Assembly (NCBI GenBank): GCA_021613375.1
Contig: CM038722.1
Location: 25,545,941 to 25,609,940, forward strand
DNA from: Megaleporinus macrocephalus
Lineage: Eukaryota; Chordata; Actinopteri; Characiformes; Anostomidae
DNA length: 64,000 bases
Direction of reading: 5' to 3'
Shown here: positions 38,861 through 51,020 of the stretch, piece after piece
Position numbering within the stretch: the first letter of the stretch is position 1
How the letters are laid out: each line of letters begins with the position of its first letter
Position numbers and translations under genes: made by a program
Notes under the pieces: generated by a model
The model's input: the letters and a program-made list of their open reading frames with translations, nothing else
The model's database searches: none
What the model was told of the DNA's origin: nothing

Positions 38861-39235
38861 GGATGGATGGATGGATGGATGGATGGATGGAGAAAAGAAA
38901 CGACAGCAAGCTAGTAAGCGAGAGGTAAAGAGAGAGTCAGAGATGTAAGATAAATTAGGATGAGAGAAATGTTAGAGGGCAGAAAACAAGATGAAGGCAG
39001 TTGGAAGAGAATGAAAGAGAGATAAAGAGATAGGGAGATAGAGAGAGACAGAGACAGTAAGGGGAAGACAGAAATGAGAGAAAGAGAGAGACAGAGGACA
39101 AAGGGATACTGATAAGAAGAGAGAGACAGTATGTGACAAAAGGTGGGTGAAACTACAAGAGACAAAAAGAGAGAGCGAGAGAGAGACTGAAGTAGAGAAA
39201 GGAAGAGAAACAGAAAGAGAGAGAGAGATAGAGTG
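38861..39235. repeat. (GGAT)n and purine-rich low-complexity tract
   Basis: (GGAT)n at 38861-38891, followed by about 340 bp dominated by gagagaga/gaaagagaga on the + strand. This is the opposite strand bias to the pyrimidine tract at 33.9-35.1 kb. Confidence 0.92.
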
Positions 39236-39599
39236 TTGACTGCAGTTTAAACAGAGAGGCTCCACATGGTAAAACAACCATTGTTAAATTATCACCCACT
39301 GTGACTTCACAATGTGAGCGGATGAAGAATACTGTGGCTCCTGTTAGGGAAGCTAGACTTGTGGAACTGAAAGTTACACGGAAAGGAAGTCTCTCTGTGC
39401 GAGCAGAAAAGAAAACTTTTTAAATTGTGGGGACATTTTTACAGCAGAAAGTAAAACCTTTTCTTCTCGTCTCAATTATCTTTCCAGTGTTAGTCAGCTA
39501 AATTCCCACCTGCCCGTCTAAATACACCACTGTCATACCCCACCAGCCAGTCTGCCAGTGTGAAAGCCAGGGTGTGCGTCATCCAGGACACACGAGTCC

Positions 39600-39860
39600 A
39601 GCTACCGCATCTTTTCAAACGCTAGATGATTGAGCTAGAATTGTGTGTATGCAAGTTGGCAGACGCCTACAGTTGGCCAGCACTGCCATAGATTGACAGG
39701 CAGAGAGGAACTAGGCCATTTTTCTCACTTAGAGAGAGCTCAGCTAATTGCACTCTCCTGGACTCCTGACCACGGGTGGCCATGGCATCAACAGGATTTG
39801 AACTTGGGGCCTGGGGATGGGACAAAACTCTCAGCCAACGCCTCCACAGAGTGTTAATTT
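39600..39860. repeat. Possible tRNA-like SINE fragment
   Basis: The segment atggcatcaacaggatttga, continuing into aacttggggcctgg and ctccacagag, resembles the complement of a tRNA T-arm/anticodon region as seen in tRNA-derived fish SINEs. Boundaries, poly-A and target duplications were not identified. Confidence 0.4.
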
Positions 39861-40393
39861 ATATGCAAAATACAGAGATATTTAAAAAACTAGAAGAGGC
39901 AAAGGCTTTGCTTTTGCTTACTGAGGATATGCAGTAGGGTTGAGTTAATGTAGAGATATACCAATTAGCAAAATCAATATTGTGGTCATTTGATGCCTAC
40001 TGCTGGGTTGAGGTCACTATCATTATAACCACAGTTTTTTTTTACGTTGAAACTTAAATAAATAAACACATTTCACCCCTTTTAGAGGGCTCACTGATTG
40101 GTTTGGGAGCTTACCAATAGATGGCGCTAACAGGAAAAGAGGGAAAACTAAGCATGACAGTAGCTTAGACACGGAAAAGAGCTGCACCTATTAGATCTGC
40201 ACATTCTCTGCTCACACTACAGAACATTACATTTCAGCTTTTACTTTCAGTCACACAGCTTAAAGAAGGCTTATAGCCAGAGCCTAAACACACTGCTGGG
40301 CAAGATCCAGTTGTGGAGCGACAGAGACGGCTGCTATATGTCATGTATGGGTGGCTGAAACAGTGATGCAGTTTCAAAAAGGATACAGTATTT

Positions 40394-41117
40394 TAAGGTT
40401 GGGCGATATGGACCAAAAATAATGTCTCGATATTTTTAACTAAATGGCGATATACGATATATATATATGGATATTTTTTTCTTCCCATAAGGTGATAATA
40501 AAAAGGCACTTCTGCGTCAAAGCTACACGTAACAAAAATCACACAGGCACTTGTGGCTAGGGTTGGGTATCGCTTGATAATTTTTGATACGGATACAATG
40601 CCATTTTTCTGAATGTCAGTCTCATACTGTCACCATAATCTTTTTATTTTTTATCTTTTTATTTGGATCTTGTTCACACAATGAGCATTGTTGTACTGCT
40701 TTATTAGGAACAAACATTAGCATTACTTATGCTTAAACTATAAACCTATGCAATCCTTTAAAAATAAATTTGGTTTCTGCTCTGTGGCATTTATTCCCCC
40801 TCTCATCCGACATCCTCGATAGCCAGCCCTACTTTTTTACAGGCATCCTTTTCGATAGCTTCTTTCGTGTGTTTCATGCTGTCGCTGCCTGCATTTACAC
40901 GTGAAGCGGTGGGGAGGGGTGAGTTTTGTGAGGGAGAGAGGCAGGGCAGTGTGAAGTTGAGACAAACTGGAAGAGAGAGAGAGGTGAACTGGTGGATCTA
41001 CAAGTGTAATTGCAGTGAAACACAGACTATATCGATACAAACGATATTTTCTCATCTTATATCTCATATAAAAATATATCAATATTTCTTAAAAATTCGA
41101 TATATTGCCCAGCCCTA
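40394..41117. mobile_element. hAT-type element with 8-bp target duplication
   Basis: Ends taaggttgggcgatatgg and tatattgcccagcccta are imperfect terminal inverted repeats of the TAGGGCTGGGC type. Flanks cagtattt (40386-40393) and caatattt (41118-41125) match at 7 of 8 bp, as expected of an ageing hAT target-site duplication. No transposase is visible. A second element lies inside it at 40558-40831. Confidence 0.8.
40558..40831. mobile_element. Second hAT-type element nested in the first
   Basis: A 274-bp interval with ends tagggttgggtatcgc and gatagccagcccta, again inverted repeats of the TAGGGnTGGG type. The flanking 8-mers do not match well, so the insertion boundaries are less secure than for the outer element. 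Confidence 0.6.
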
Positions 41118-41807
41118 CAATATTTGTAGATGACATGGTAGCTAAATTTAAGTAGTTTGTAAGCCTATACAAATCAGACAGCTTACCTATTAGATTGTAG
41201 TGCAATTCAAATCCTGTAACTGAACCCTTGCTTTTAACCCCTGAGTAACTTGAAAAGACGTTTGTTTGGAAGCTGTAAACTTATTTGGCCTTTAGTAGCT
41301 TTTGGTGGAGTTTTATACAGCAGTAAGTGCTTGGTAGATAACAGCAGCCCTCTTTGTTCACCAAAAGAAGCACAAGTCTTTCTCAGGACTTGCCCGTATC
41401 AGACATAACAGGTTCAACTTTGCCTTTCTGTGCCTTCAAAAGTTGCTTGAAGCTAACGCTAACCAGCTCCTAAATCCTAGTAAGCAGCACTGTTTAACAT
41501 TTATCAATTGTTCGATAGATGGTTTGACATTTATTGGTAATTAGATAAAGCAAACGCCTTTTTACATTTTGAAATAATGCTAGACAAGATGGCCAAGTGT
41601 CTCCTCCCCGGTTGAAGACAGTAAAGTCTGCTCATCCATTTTGTTTTCCTTTGTCTTTATGTCAACAAATGACAGAATAAGGCACCCTGTTGTGCAAAGC
41701 AATGCTGTTTGCACAACAATGAATAAAAACAAATAAAACATTTCTCATCTGGTTTGAACTGAAAATTCATAATATGCACTCCGTACCTCTTTGATCTACA
41801 TTCTTTG
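41118..41807. other. Intronic stretch without recognised features
   Basis: No gene or repeat recognised between the hAT-type element and the LINE remnant. Confidence 0.5.
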
Positions 41808-42014
41808 ATTCAAGTTTTAAGATTCAATAGGCCTTATTGTCATTTTAGCTATATACAAGTGTGAAATAAACAGTGTTTATGGTGCAGCAGAAAACACAAG
41901 TACACAGCAACTCACTATACACAGTGTAGACAATAAATATACAGTGAATACAAAACAATACCCCATACAGGTCAGCGCACGAAACTGAAAATATGTAGAG
42001 TCAGACAAAGAAGT

Positions 42015-42663
42015 TGGCAAAACCATCAGTCTGCCTGAAATGCCAAAAAGAAGTAGGTACTTATTCACATATGTTTTGGTTCTGCCCAGTTATTGCCTCT
42101 TTCTGGAATAAGCTGAAGAAAGAGCTTGAAAAAATATTCTACTGCACCATAGAATGTGACCCATGGCTCTTTGTACTTGACATAGGTAAAGACAAGGTCA
42201 GTCTTGCATCATGCCAAATTTATCTCGCTAATAAGTTATTGTTCATTGCGCGTAAATGTATCCTAATTAAATGGCTTGATGACAAGGCACCCACAATTAG
42301 CCTTTGGCATAACGAAATTTTTAAAAATTTTCCCTTTGAGCGTTTGTGTGCCAGAATTAAAAAGCAACGATACACAATTTGCACGCACCTGGTCCCCTTT
42401 TCCTTTCCAGTCTCCCACATCATATACGCAGTATTGTTGAATGCACTCAGATTTGGGCAAAAAGTACTGGTCTATGAAGGAAAAAAAAAATTATATATAT
42501 GGTTATTTTTATATGTGGCTGAAGTATGTCAGTTTCTCACTAATATGTTGTTCTAGCTGTTTCTTGTTTTTTTTAATTATTATTATTTTATTTTATTTTT
42601 TTCCTTGTTACTGGTTTTATGTATGCAATTGTTTTTTGTATAAAAAAATAATAAAAAATAAAT
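42015..42663 (+). mobile_element. 5'-truncated L1-type LINE insertion
   Basis: Flanked by a perfect 12-bp target duplication, agacaaagaagt, at 42003-42014 and 42664-42675. It ends in an A-rich tail (taaaaaaataataaaaaata). It inserted into the older minus-strand LINE. Confidence 0.88.
42026..42556 (+). pseudogene. L1-type ORF2 C-terminal fragment
   Basis: An uninterrupted reading of about 175 residues beginning SVCLKCQKEVGTYSHMFWFC. The CLKC...H-x4-C arrangement followed by a Trp/Phe-rich helix (PVIASFWNKLKKELEKI) is the Cys-rich C-terminal domain of L1/Tx1-type ORF2 proteins, which carry the endonuclease and reverse transcriptase upstream. Those catalytic domains are absent, because the copy begins just before the Cys motif. 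It has no in-frame stop until 42554, suggesting a fairly recent insertion. It is not a host gene. Confidence 0.82.
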
Positions 42664-43105
42664 AGACAAAGAAGTGTAAAGAGGGATGAAACATACTGTG
42701 ATAAATTAGTAGACAGCCTGGTCCATATGAACATAGCAGTCACTGAGGTAGCAACCAAAACAACAGTAACAGAATACAGTATTTGGTTAATACAGCGGAT
42801 ATTGTTAAGGAAATGTTCAAAAATGCAAGTAACCAGATATATAAATTGTCAAGTGAAGTATCTCAGTGTGAAAAGAAATTATTATTATATTTAAATACAA
42901 TTTCTTAGACATAGTCCAGAGTTGCAGTGTGTGTGTGTCTATAGGTGTGTATGTATCTGTATGTGTGTGTGTTTGAAGATGTCTGTCAGTTCAGTCTCAG
43001 GGAGTTGAGGAATCTGATTTGTGGAAAGAAACCGTTGCGCAGTCTGGCTGTGTGGACCCAAGTGCTCCGGTACCTTTTTCCAAATGGCAGAGGGGAGAAC
43101 AGTTC

Positions 43106-44528
43106 GTGTAACTAGTAAGATATAATTAACCTTTTAAATGGCCAGGGCCCGTTGGCAGGTCCAGACTATCATTACACACCTCCACACGCTAACTTAAGAA
43201 TAACTCAGTGAGCTTGCACTGTCGTCTACATAGTTACTGAATAATAAAGCCTAGGATGTAAGAACATTTCATAAAAAAGAAATTCAAGGTAAACCCTAAA
43301 AGCGTGCAATTCTGTAACCCTTGAAGCAACATTGTGATAATGATTTTCCTTCAAATTAACAGCTTTGAAATCATTTTGAGAGAACTAAGGCTTATAATAA
43401 GCAGAATGACGTCTCTGTCGTTGCTGTTCCAGCCCAGAACCACTGCAAAAGAACAGGCACAAGGCCTCTCACGAGATTTGTCTTTGCAGATGTTGTGCCA
43501 AATTTCAACTCCCCGGCAAAATCTGACTCCCCGTCTTGTGAACATGCATCATGCTGGCCAATGGATGCTACAAATTAGACTGCGGATTTTGGTTATTTGC
43601 ACATAGAAACAACCAGAATTGTGAGTTTAATCTGTAGCATCCATATGCACGCACGTGAAAGGGAGTCGGATTTGTATCCTTCAGCTTGTCAATAGATGCA
43701 TGTGTACAGCCGTCCATGATGTTAACCCAGAGCATGATATTGTATTCGAGACAACAGTGTGCAGGTGGACACCAAGACTAAAAAATGCCAAATTCTCACT
43801 GAATGCTGTTTCAAAAAGAAAGTATTTAATGTATTTATGAACTGTTTTATTTTAGCAGATTGCATCCTGCAGTAAATAACATGCATGCTCAGTTGATGTC
43901 AGTGTTTTGTGTAGCATTGGTTTAAAAAATGTTCTATCACAAGATGAGCTAGTTAATTGGGTTTTCTTTATTGTTAAGGCTGAAACAAATACCTATAGAA
44001 ACCGTGGCTCTGTATAGACCAACCAGGCATGTACATGGTGCAATTGAATATATTTTTCTCCCACCGTTTCAGCTACCAGCTGGCAGCACACGCTCGCATC
44101 TGTTAGAAATGTTTGAGACGAGTAGGAGAAAACAGTCTGTTCCATTGTTCCCTTCTCCATCACAGGGACTAATGTTTTATAATGTTATACACTTTGTTGG
44201 GGTCCTTCGTATGTTCCCTGTGCGTCCCCACCAATCCACGTAATTCCTTCACATGCTCTCACCTACGTAGCCACACGATACTCTGAAGGCTGCCCAGGTG
44301 TCTTTCAGTAAAGAGCTTTGTAAACAATGGTATTGGCCTGTCGTGCAGACCAGTTAAAGCTTACCGCTCTGTTTGTGGCTGCTATCATTGCTGCGTGGAG
44401 CGCTTATATTGATTTCGCAGACACACAGAAGCCGAATCTCTGGGGTTTCCACTTTATACCTCCAACACTTCAATAGCTCTTCAAAGAGAGAGTTAGGGGG
44501 GTTTGTAGCGCTTTGTACTGCCAGCTGC

Positions 44529-44577
<49 letters not shown>

Positions 44578-47047
44578 CTTTGTGTTAAACCAAGGTCACC
44601 ACAGTGGTTTCCCAATAATATCTTGAACAAAGCTGCCTTTTAGTCCATGGCTTGGTTTCATTTAGATCGTTGAAACCAATCTATTCTCTACTTCCTAAAA
44701 ATAAAAGTTCCTGCGTGGTTCCTGGCTTGAACATATGGTTTTACTAAAAAAAAGGTGCAAGACAGAAGTATTCCAACATGTAAATATAACTTTCCATTAA
44801 ACATGTTGGGTAATGTCGTCCTGCACTCAATGTGGCAGGGGGTTATCATGCCTGTACAAAAAGCCACCTGTGTTAAGTGTATGGGTCAGCTTATCCTCAG
44901 ACCACAGTGTCAGTTTGCAAATATCAGAATAAGAAACCTTCAGGGAAGAATGTAAATCTTGGGAAAGCTTTGCAGCACAGGCAACATGGATGCTTCCCAA
45001 CGGCCTCAGAAACGACTTCAGAGCAGGTATCAGGCTAAGCTAACCAGCCTCAAATGGTAACATTTACATGACACTTGCAATTCCTAGTTATTATTTCTAA
45101 GATCCATTAGAGTTAGGCATAGTAAAAAAGATAGTATACACCTTTTACAAAGCTACACAGCTTTTTATGATGGTTATGCCTCAACTCACTCACTGTTACA
45201 ACACAACTGCATCTGCTTCAGTGTAGAGGTCTGTGAGGGACTGAAATCGCGCCGCTCCTGCCAAGAATCGGCAACATTTGTCCTGCTCCTTCCCACAATA
45301 TTTTCAGCCCGCTCCCGCCTGCAGTCCCATATGCCATTTAATATTTGACATACTCTATTCACAGATAAATCATTTTCTCCTGATATAATCACGACTGAAA
45401 ATGACTGCTAGGTGACAGACTTGCCCTTAGTAGGCTTAAGTATAATGTACTGGCATTTTTCCACAGCAGAGCAATTTTCACAGCTGAAGCCGACTGATGA
45501 CCTAAAGGCTCTACCACTTCTATAGCAATTGATGCAATTGATGTTTTCACCGTGGTTGCTTCTCAACTATTTTGAATGGTTTTATTATTTTTGTATTGAT
45601 TGTTTCACTGTTTCCCTGCATGCTAATTATTTATTTATTTATTGTCCTGCTACTGCACACACTGGATTGGTTAACCACCTGCTCCCACATTAGACACTCA
45701 ACGCTGCAAGATATTGTTATTGGAATAGGAAGTCCTGTAGAGTCATATGGGAATGCAGACCTCTAGTTTTCAAAATTACTAGAACAGAAAAATACCCAAC
45801 CAGTTTAACCAGTTTATATATGGTTACCCAAGTAAGAGCATTGACTCAATGTAAAGGCTCATTACACTTGAATTTTGTATTTACAAAAATGGTTCTTCAA
45901 AGAACCTTCTACTGAAAGATTCTGTTGGGTCGGGGGAACAGTTTTTCTTCTTTGGCACAATAATGTTAAAGAGTGCAATATTGCCTGTACCTGACACTGT
46001 GCAATGCTGATCTTTGCATAACCTTTGACGGTGACTAAGATTTATAACATTTATCAGAAGTTGCCCTTTTTGATCATACGTAACCCAATCGATTAGCCCA
46101 GTCTTTTTGTTTCTCGCTCAAGCACACACCCTCGCTCTCCTTTGCCTTGCTATTGTAATGAGAATCAATTTGTAAATTGCACCATGACATTTCCACAGCC
46201 TGGTCCCTTGTGCAGTGATCTAGGCTTTAACCCTCAGAGCCTCTATTTCTTATGCTTCCTCCTTTTCCTCCTCACCAAACTGACTTTACAACCCCGCTAA
46301 AGATCACTAATGCGCGCAGCTCTGCCGTTATCGGGTCAATTTATCTCAAGCATTCGACAAAGGAGCCATTCTTCTCAGGTTGTGACATTCAAATTCCAAA
46401 TGTCACCTTTTTTTCTTCTCCGTCTTCTCTGATCTGGGTGAAAAATGAGAGAGAAAATGGTTTTCATGGTTGTTCAGGTTTCTTGTCCACCCCCCACCCA
46501 ACCCCCCAATCACACACTCCCTGGCATCCATGATTATTTGCTTATCACCCCACTCCAGATTCAAAGGAATTTGTTTTGTTGGTATTGTTAAATGTCAGTT
46601 TAGTAATGCTGTTATATATTGAGGGCTCCTCACAAAGAGGGGTGAACAATGGAATGTAATGGCATAAACACTGTATTTCTGCAGTGAGAGTGGTGTAATT
46701 TCAAGCAGGATAATGGATCTAATGGATTCCTTTGGAAATGCCAGAAAATTACACAGATGTTCACTTTTGGTAATTATTTCCCCCTCTTTCAACCCATCTT
46801 TAAAAGGTAAAAATGATTAGCTAAAGCGCAGAACGCGAGGGTTGTGTAAAGCAAAACCGGGTTCAAGTATGACAAAAGCTTGTTATTATTTGAGGACGTC
46901 AAATATTCTAAAATTTACTGAATTTAAACTGATACCACATTTGTTCTCGTTAGTAGAAGAGGATGTATATTATTAAGATTTGAAGATGTTAAAATGACTC
47001 TAACTACGACCTGGAAAGTATTCCCCCTGCCATCTGAGTCTGTACGC
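43106..47047. other. Intronic stretch, microsatellite only
   Basis: No exon recognised. Contains (GT)n at 44530-44574. At 45885-45910 there is a ggttcttcaaagaacctt palindrome of the kind seen in dispersed fish repeats. About 46120-46420 is less AT-rich and looks unique; it could be conserved non-coding DNA but I cannot test that. Confidence 0.5.
44530..44574. repeat. (GT)n microsatellite
   Basis: About 22 dinucleotide units. Confidence 0.97.
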
Positions 47048-47055
47048 ATGGTTGG

Positions 47056-47443
47056 TAGGGCTGTGTATTGGCAGGAACTTGACAATGCGATACGTATCGT
47101 GATACAGCGGTCATGATTCAGTATATCGTGATATATTGTGATACTGCAAGCAAATATATATATTGCAAAATTCATATACTTCTATTAAAACACACCACTA
47201 TATGAACTGGTTTGTCAATGCTTACAATAGCACTGCACCCTTGTGCTGCTTGTTAATGTTGGAGGGGAGCTAAAAATGGATTACAACACTGCCATCTAGT
47301 GGTCAGAAGTGTAAACACAACACAAAACGATTCACTGTCTGCCAGGAATCTGTGTATCGATACTGTGTTTTTGAGAATCGATACAGTATCACGGAACATA
47401 ATATCCCAATATTCGATATTTTTTATATTTTCTTACACCCCTA
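47056..47443. mobile_element. hAT-type MITE with perfect 8-bp target duplication
   Basis: A 388-bp element from tagggctgtgtattgg to tcttacacccctaa. It is flanked on both sides by atggttgg (47048-47055 and 47444-47451). It is rich in gatacg/cgatac words and has no coding capacity. The perfect duplication indicates a relatively recent hAT-mediated insertion. Confidence 0.9.
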
Positions 47444-47451
47444 ATGGTTGG

Positions 47452-49493
47452 ATATATAAACTATAAATGAATACCATTAATTAACTACTACTAGTAGTAG
47501 TACTGTTTAATCAAAGAAGTGTGGAGTGCTTTGCACATGTTTTGATGTCATTTGATACCTTACCAGTAGAAAGTACAGACTCAAACCTGTCATTACATGT
47601 AAATTTAATTTATTATGTAACTATCTTTGTAATTAGTGTGTAGCTACAAGTGGATCAGGGGTTAGGTCCCCAGATTTCTAACTGCTGAAAAAGCACTACT
47701 ACGCAAATAAAAAACTGAGTAATTTAGAAGGTCTTCAAACTGCAAACCCACCCAGATAATATTATACATCCTGGGTGCTACTTACAGGTTGCTGTTTGGG
47801 TTGTGATGCTAATAAAGGTGGAACAGCTTTAGTCTCTTCCATGCCAAACACTGGCGATGCCTGCTTGATGTTGTCCAGGGTCTGAGAAACAGCCTGCATT
47901 GTAGATTTCTCTACATTATTATATACTATTACTCTGCTCTGTCAAAGTGAATAGAGTTTTCTATTTAATTGCACCTTTAAAGCAGCACAAAACTGCACAG
48001 GGCAAGGGGTCTTTAGAACCAGGGTTGAGGGGTACGGCAACACCTAGTGAGGTAAAAATAAGGAGTGGTTAACTAGTTACATGCCTTTAACCACTAGGTA
48101 TGCCATCAGCTATGCAGTTAAATGTTTGTTAAATTGTGTTATGTGTAAAAAGTCTGTTTTTATTTGGTTGCGAAAGCTGAACTAAAGTTTTGGTTAAATT
48201 AATTATTTTTGCGATTACACTTACAGTCAAAGCAGCATCATAAAACAGAAAAAACAGGAATAACTTTAGACTTCTAAAGGGTAAAAACAACCTGTTTCCT
48301 TCTGAGCAAACAGTGCTCCCTCGAGAGTCATGTTTTACTTTAAAAATCTGATTGCTTGCAGGGATCTACACCCCTGTGGTGTTTACTTGCAGCTCTAATC
48401 TAACACACCTGGCTCTGATATTGTTTCTGAAGACCTTGATTAGCTGCAGCAGGTGTGTTTGATAAGGCTCGCAGCTAAACTGGGCAGGATCAGAGTTCTC
48501 CATGAGCTGGGTCAGGCGCCCAAGCTTTTTTTTGACTCATCATGTCATCTGATGCCATAACTCCAGTGATTGAGGATCAATGCTATAGTCAATGCTGCCA
48601 TGGAACAAGGGTCAAAAACATGAGATCTAACAAGCCTAGCAGTCTATTTATACCACCAGAATGCACTTCTCGTCAGCGCCACAGGAAATAGAAAACACCA
48701 GGTTTTTATCAACAGGAGGTCAGCTCTGCCGAGACACACCACAGAGACACAATTTCAGCTAACATACATCATGTGGCTTTTATAGTACACACGCACACAT
48801 ACATTACCTGTGACTAAGAGAACGTCATTAGCATTGTATTGCATTTGTATATAATGTTGTGTATTGCACTGTAAGGGTAATATTGCAATTTATATTGCTA
48901 TTGTGATAGATTGTGTCACAACATGCTTTTTAAACATATATTGTCATATTAGTAGAGCCGGGATCAAGTGGCATGTGTCATTAAAAAGTCCCAATAGTCC
49001 CAATGAACTGGATTTAGTGCCATCTAGTATGTGTAAGACTAAAGAACTAATTCCCAGTTTTTTGAGTGCCAGCTGTTTAAAAGAATAAATATTATAACAT
49101 ATTGTGTATTATAAAAATGTCTGGAAGTATTGCAGTTCTCTATTTTTGCCATATGGCCCACCTCCACATTAACAGAAGGTATTTTTGTGTTCGTATGCAA
49201 TTATTTTTTCTGGTACAGTTACAGCAAATGTTCGAACAAAAGCTTTCTATTAGCATAATATCAATAAACAAGTGATTATAATGAGCAAAAACAATGCTAG
49301 CAGTTTTCATGCTTTGATGTACCTGATATTATAATTAAGGATGCATTGATATTTTTCATGCATTTATCTCCTGATGCCAGCAGCAATACATATGCATGAA
49401 CATTTATAAAAATATATAAAAATTAATAATACATATACCTGGACTCTTGGAAATGCTAACATTTCTATGTGTTACTATGCAAATAAAGAAAAT
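47452..49493. other. Intronic stretch with one possible dispersed repeat
   Basis: No exon recognised. The segment 48385-48530 contains ccttgattagctgcagcagg followed by tgtgtttgata, wording shared with a very common palindromic teleost repeat. Confidence 0.45.
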
Positions 49494-49614
49494 CCGTTCG
49501 GCAGAAGGTACCGAAGCCTCTGTGCCACCACTGCCAGGCTCAGCTACAGCTTTGTTCCTCAAACTATCAGGTTTTTAAACTCACAGGGACGGATTTGAAT
49601 AACATACTCTATAC

Positions 49615-49650
<36 letters not shown>

Positions 49651-49754
49651 TCCATACTTACACATACTCTATACTTACACATACACACACATACTCTATA
49701 CTTACACATACACACATACTCTATACTTACACACACACACACACATACTCTATA

Positions 49755-49785
<31 letters not shown>

Positions 49786-51020
49786 ACTCCATACTTACAC
49801 ACACACACACACATACTCCATACTTACACATACTCTATACTTACACATACACACACATACTCTATACTTACACATACACACACACACATACTCCATACTT
49901 ACACATACTCTATACTTACACATACACACACATACTCTATACTTACACATACACACACATACTCTATACTTACACACACACACACATACTCCATACTTAC
50001 ACATACTCTATACTTATACATACACACACATACTCTATACTTACACATACACACACATACTCTATACTTACACACACACATACTCTATACTTACACATAC
50101 ACACACACACACACACATACTCCATACTTACACATACTCTATACTTACACATACACACACATACTCTATACTTACACATACACACACATACTCTATACTT
50201 ACACACACACATACTCTATACTTACACATACACACACACACACACACATACTCCATACTTACACATACTCTATACTTACACATACACACACATAATCTAT
50301 ACTTACACATAAACACACATACTCTATACTTACACATACACACACATACTCTATACTTACACATACACACACATACTCTATACTTACACATACACACACA
50401 TACTCTATACTTACACATACACACACATACTCTATATTTACACATACACACACATACTCTATATTTGCACATACACACACATACTCTATATTTACACATA
50501 CACACACATACTCTATATTTACACATACACACACATACTCTATATTTACACATACACACACATACTCTATACTTACATGTAAACTTCTTTTGATGCTCTA
50601 CTTGCACTGTCGAAAACATTGCTGCTGTCACTGTGTTTACATTGTTTACTTCTACCTTTACCAAATACTACCTCAGGAACTGCTGTGTGTATGTATGTTA
50701 TCTGACTGCACAAATCACAGTATGTTAAATATCTCTTTACTTTATTCACTACCTCTTGATCAGAACTGAGTGCTGTGTCGGTGCTGCACTGTCCTGTCTG
50801 TTTACTGTCCTGTCTGTTTACTGTCCTGTCTTTTTACTTGGTCTAATGTCTGTTAATTTATCGTATTTATTGTTACTAGTTAAAAATCTATCTACACGTT
50901 TGCACTTTGTATTCTTTGTTCTAAGTTGCACCATGTTGTTCCTTGGAGGAACTAAATTTCACTCCACTGTGTACTTGTACATAAATGGAATGCCAATAAA
51001 AGCCTCTTGACTTGACTTAA
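49494..51020 (+). mobile_element. LINE 3' end carrying an internal minisatellite
   Basis: 49494-49598 encodes PFGRRYRSLCATTARLSYSF and then VPQTIRFLNSQGRI with a stop, the C-terminus of a fish LINE ORF2 and clearly related to the minus-strand copy at 42986-43093. After the minisatellite, 50580-51020 reads as a LINE 3'UTR ending gccaataaaagcctcttgac followed by a ttgact tail repeat. No target duplication was recognised. Severely 5'-truncated. Confidence 0.8.
49602..50577. repeat. 27-bp CA-rich minisatellite
   Basis: About 1 kb of units tatacttacacatacacaca plus catactc (27 bp), mixed with shorter and longer units that vary in CA repeat number. The right-hand part (50290-50577) is the most regular. 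The 27-bp length gives the open frames TLYLHIHTH (+) and YRVCVCMCK (-), both artefacts. It starts four bases after the LINE stop codon. Confidence 0.95.

Larger units (their letters stand above)
41808..43105 (-). mobile_element. LINE 3' end, minus strand, split by a later LINE
   Basis: On the minus strand, 43093-42986 encodes PLPFGKRYRSTWVHTARLRN and then GFFPQIRFLNSLRLN with a stop. This is the typical extreme C-terminus of a fish non-LTR retrotransposon ORF2, and the same family as 49494-49598. A CA-rich stretch follows the stop (42925-42975 on +) and then a 3'UTR ending in an aataaggcctattgaatctt tail near 41808. The copy is 5'-truncated and interrupted at 42015-42663. I place it in the CR1/L2/Rex-like part of LINE diversity with low certainty. 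Confidence 0.75.

Noticed and set aside
39780..39860. Possible tRNA gene
   Set aside because: Only a T-arm-like segment is visible and no full cloverleaf can be drawn; a SINE fragment fits better.
42014..42556. 180-codon ORF as a host zinc-finger gene
   Set aside because: The CxxC...H-x4-C pattern with flanking residues is the L1-type ORF2 tail, and the segment sits between target duplications with an A-rich tail.
49595..50664. Long ORFs on both strands with TLYLHIHTH or YRVCVCMCK repeats
   Set aside because: They come from the 27-bp minisatellite, whose length is a multiple of three.
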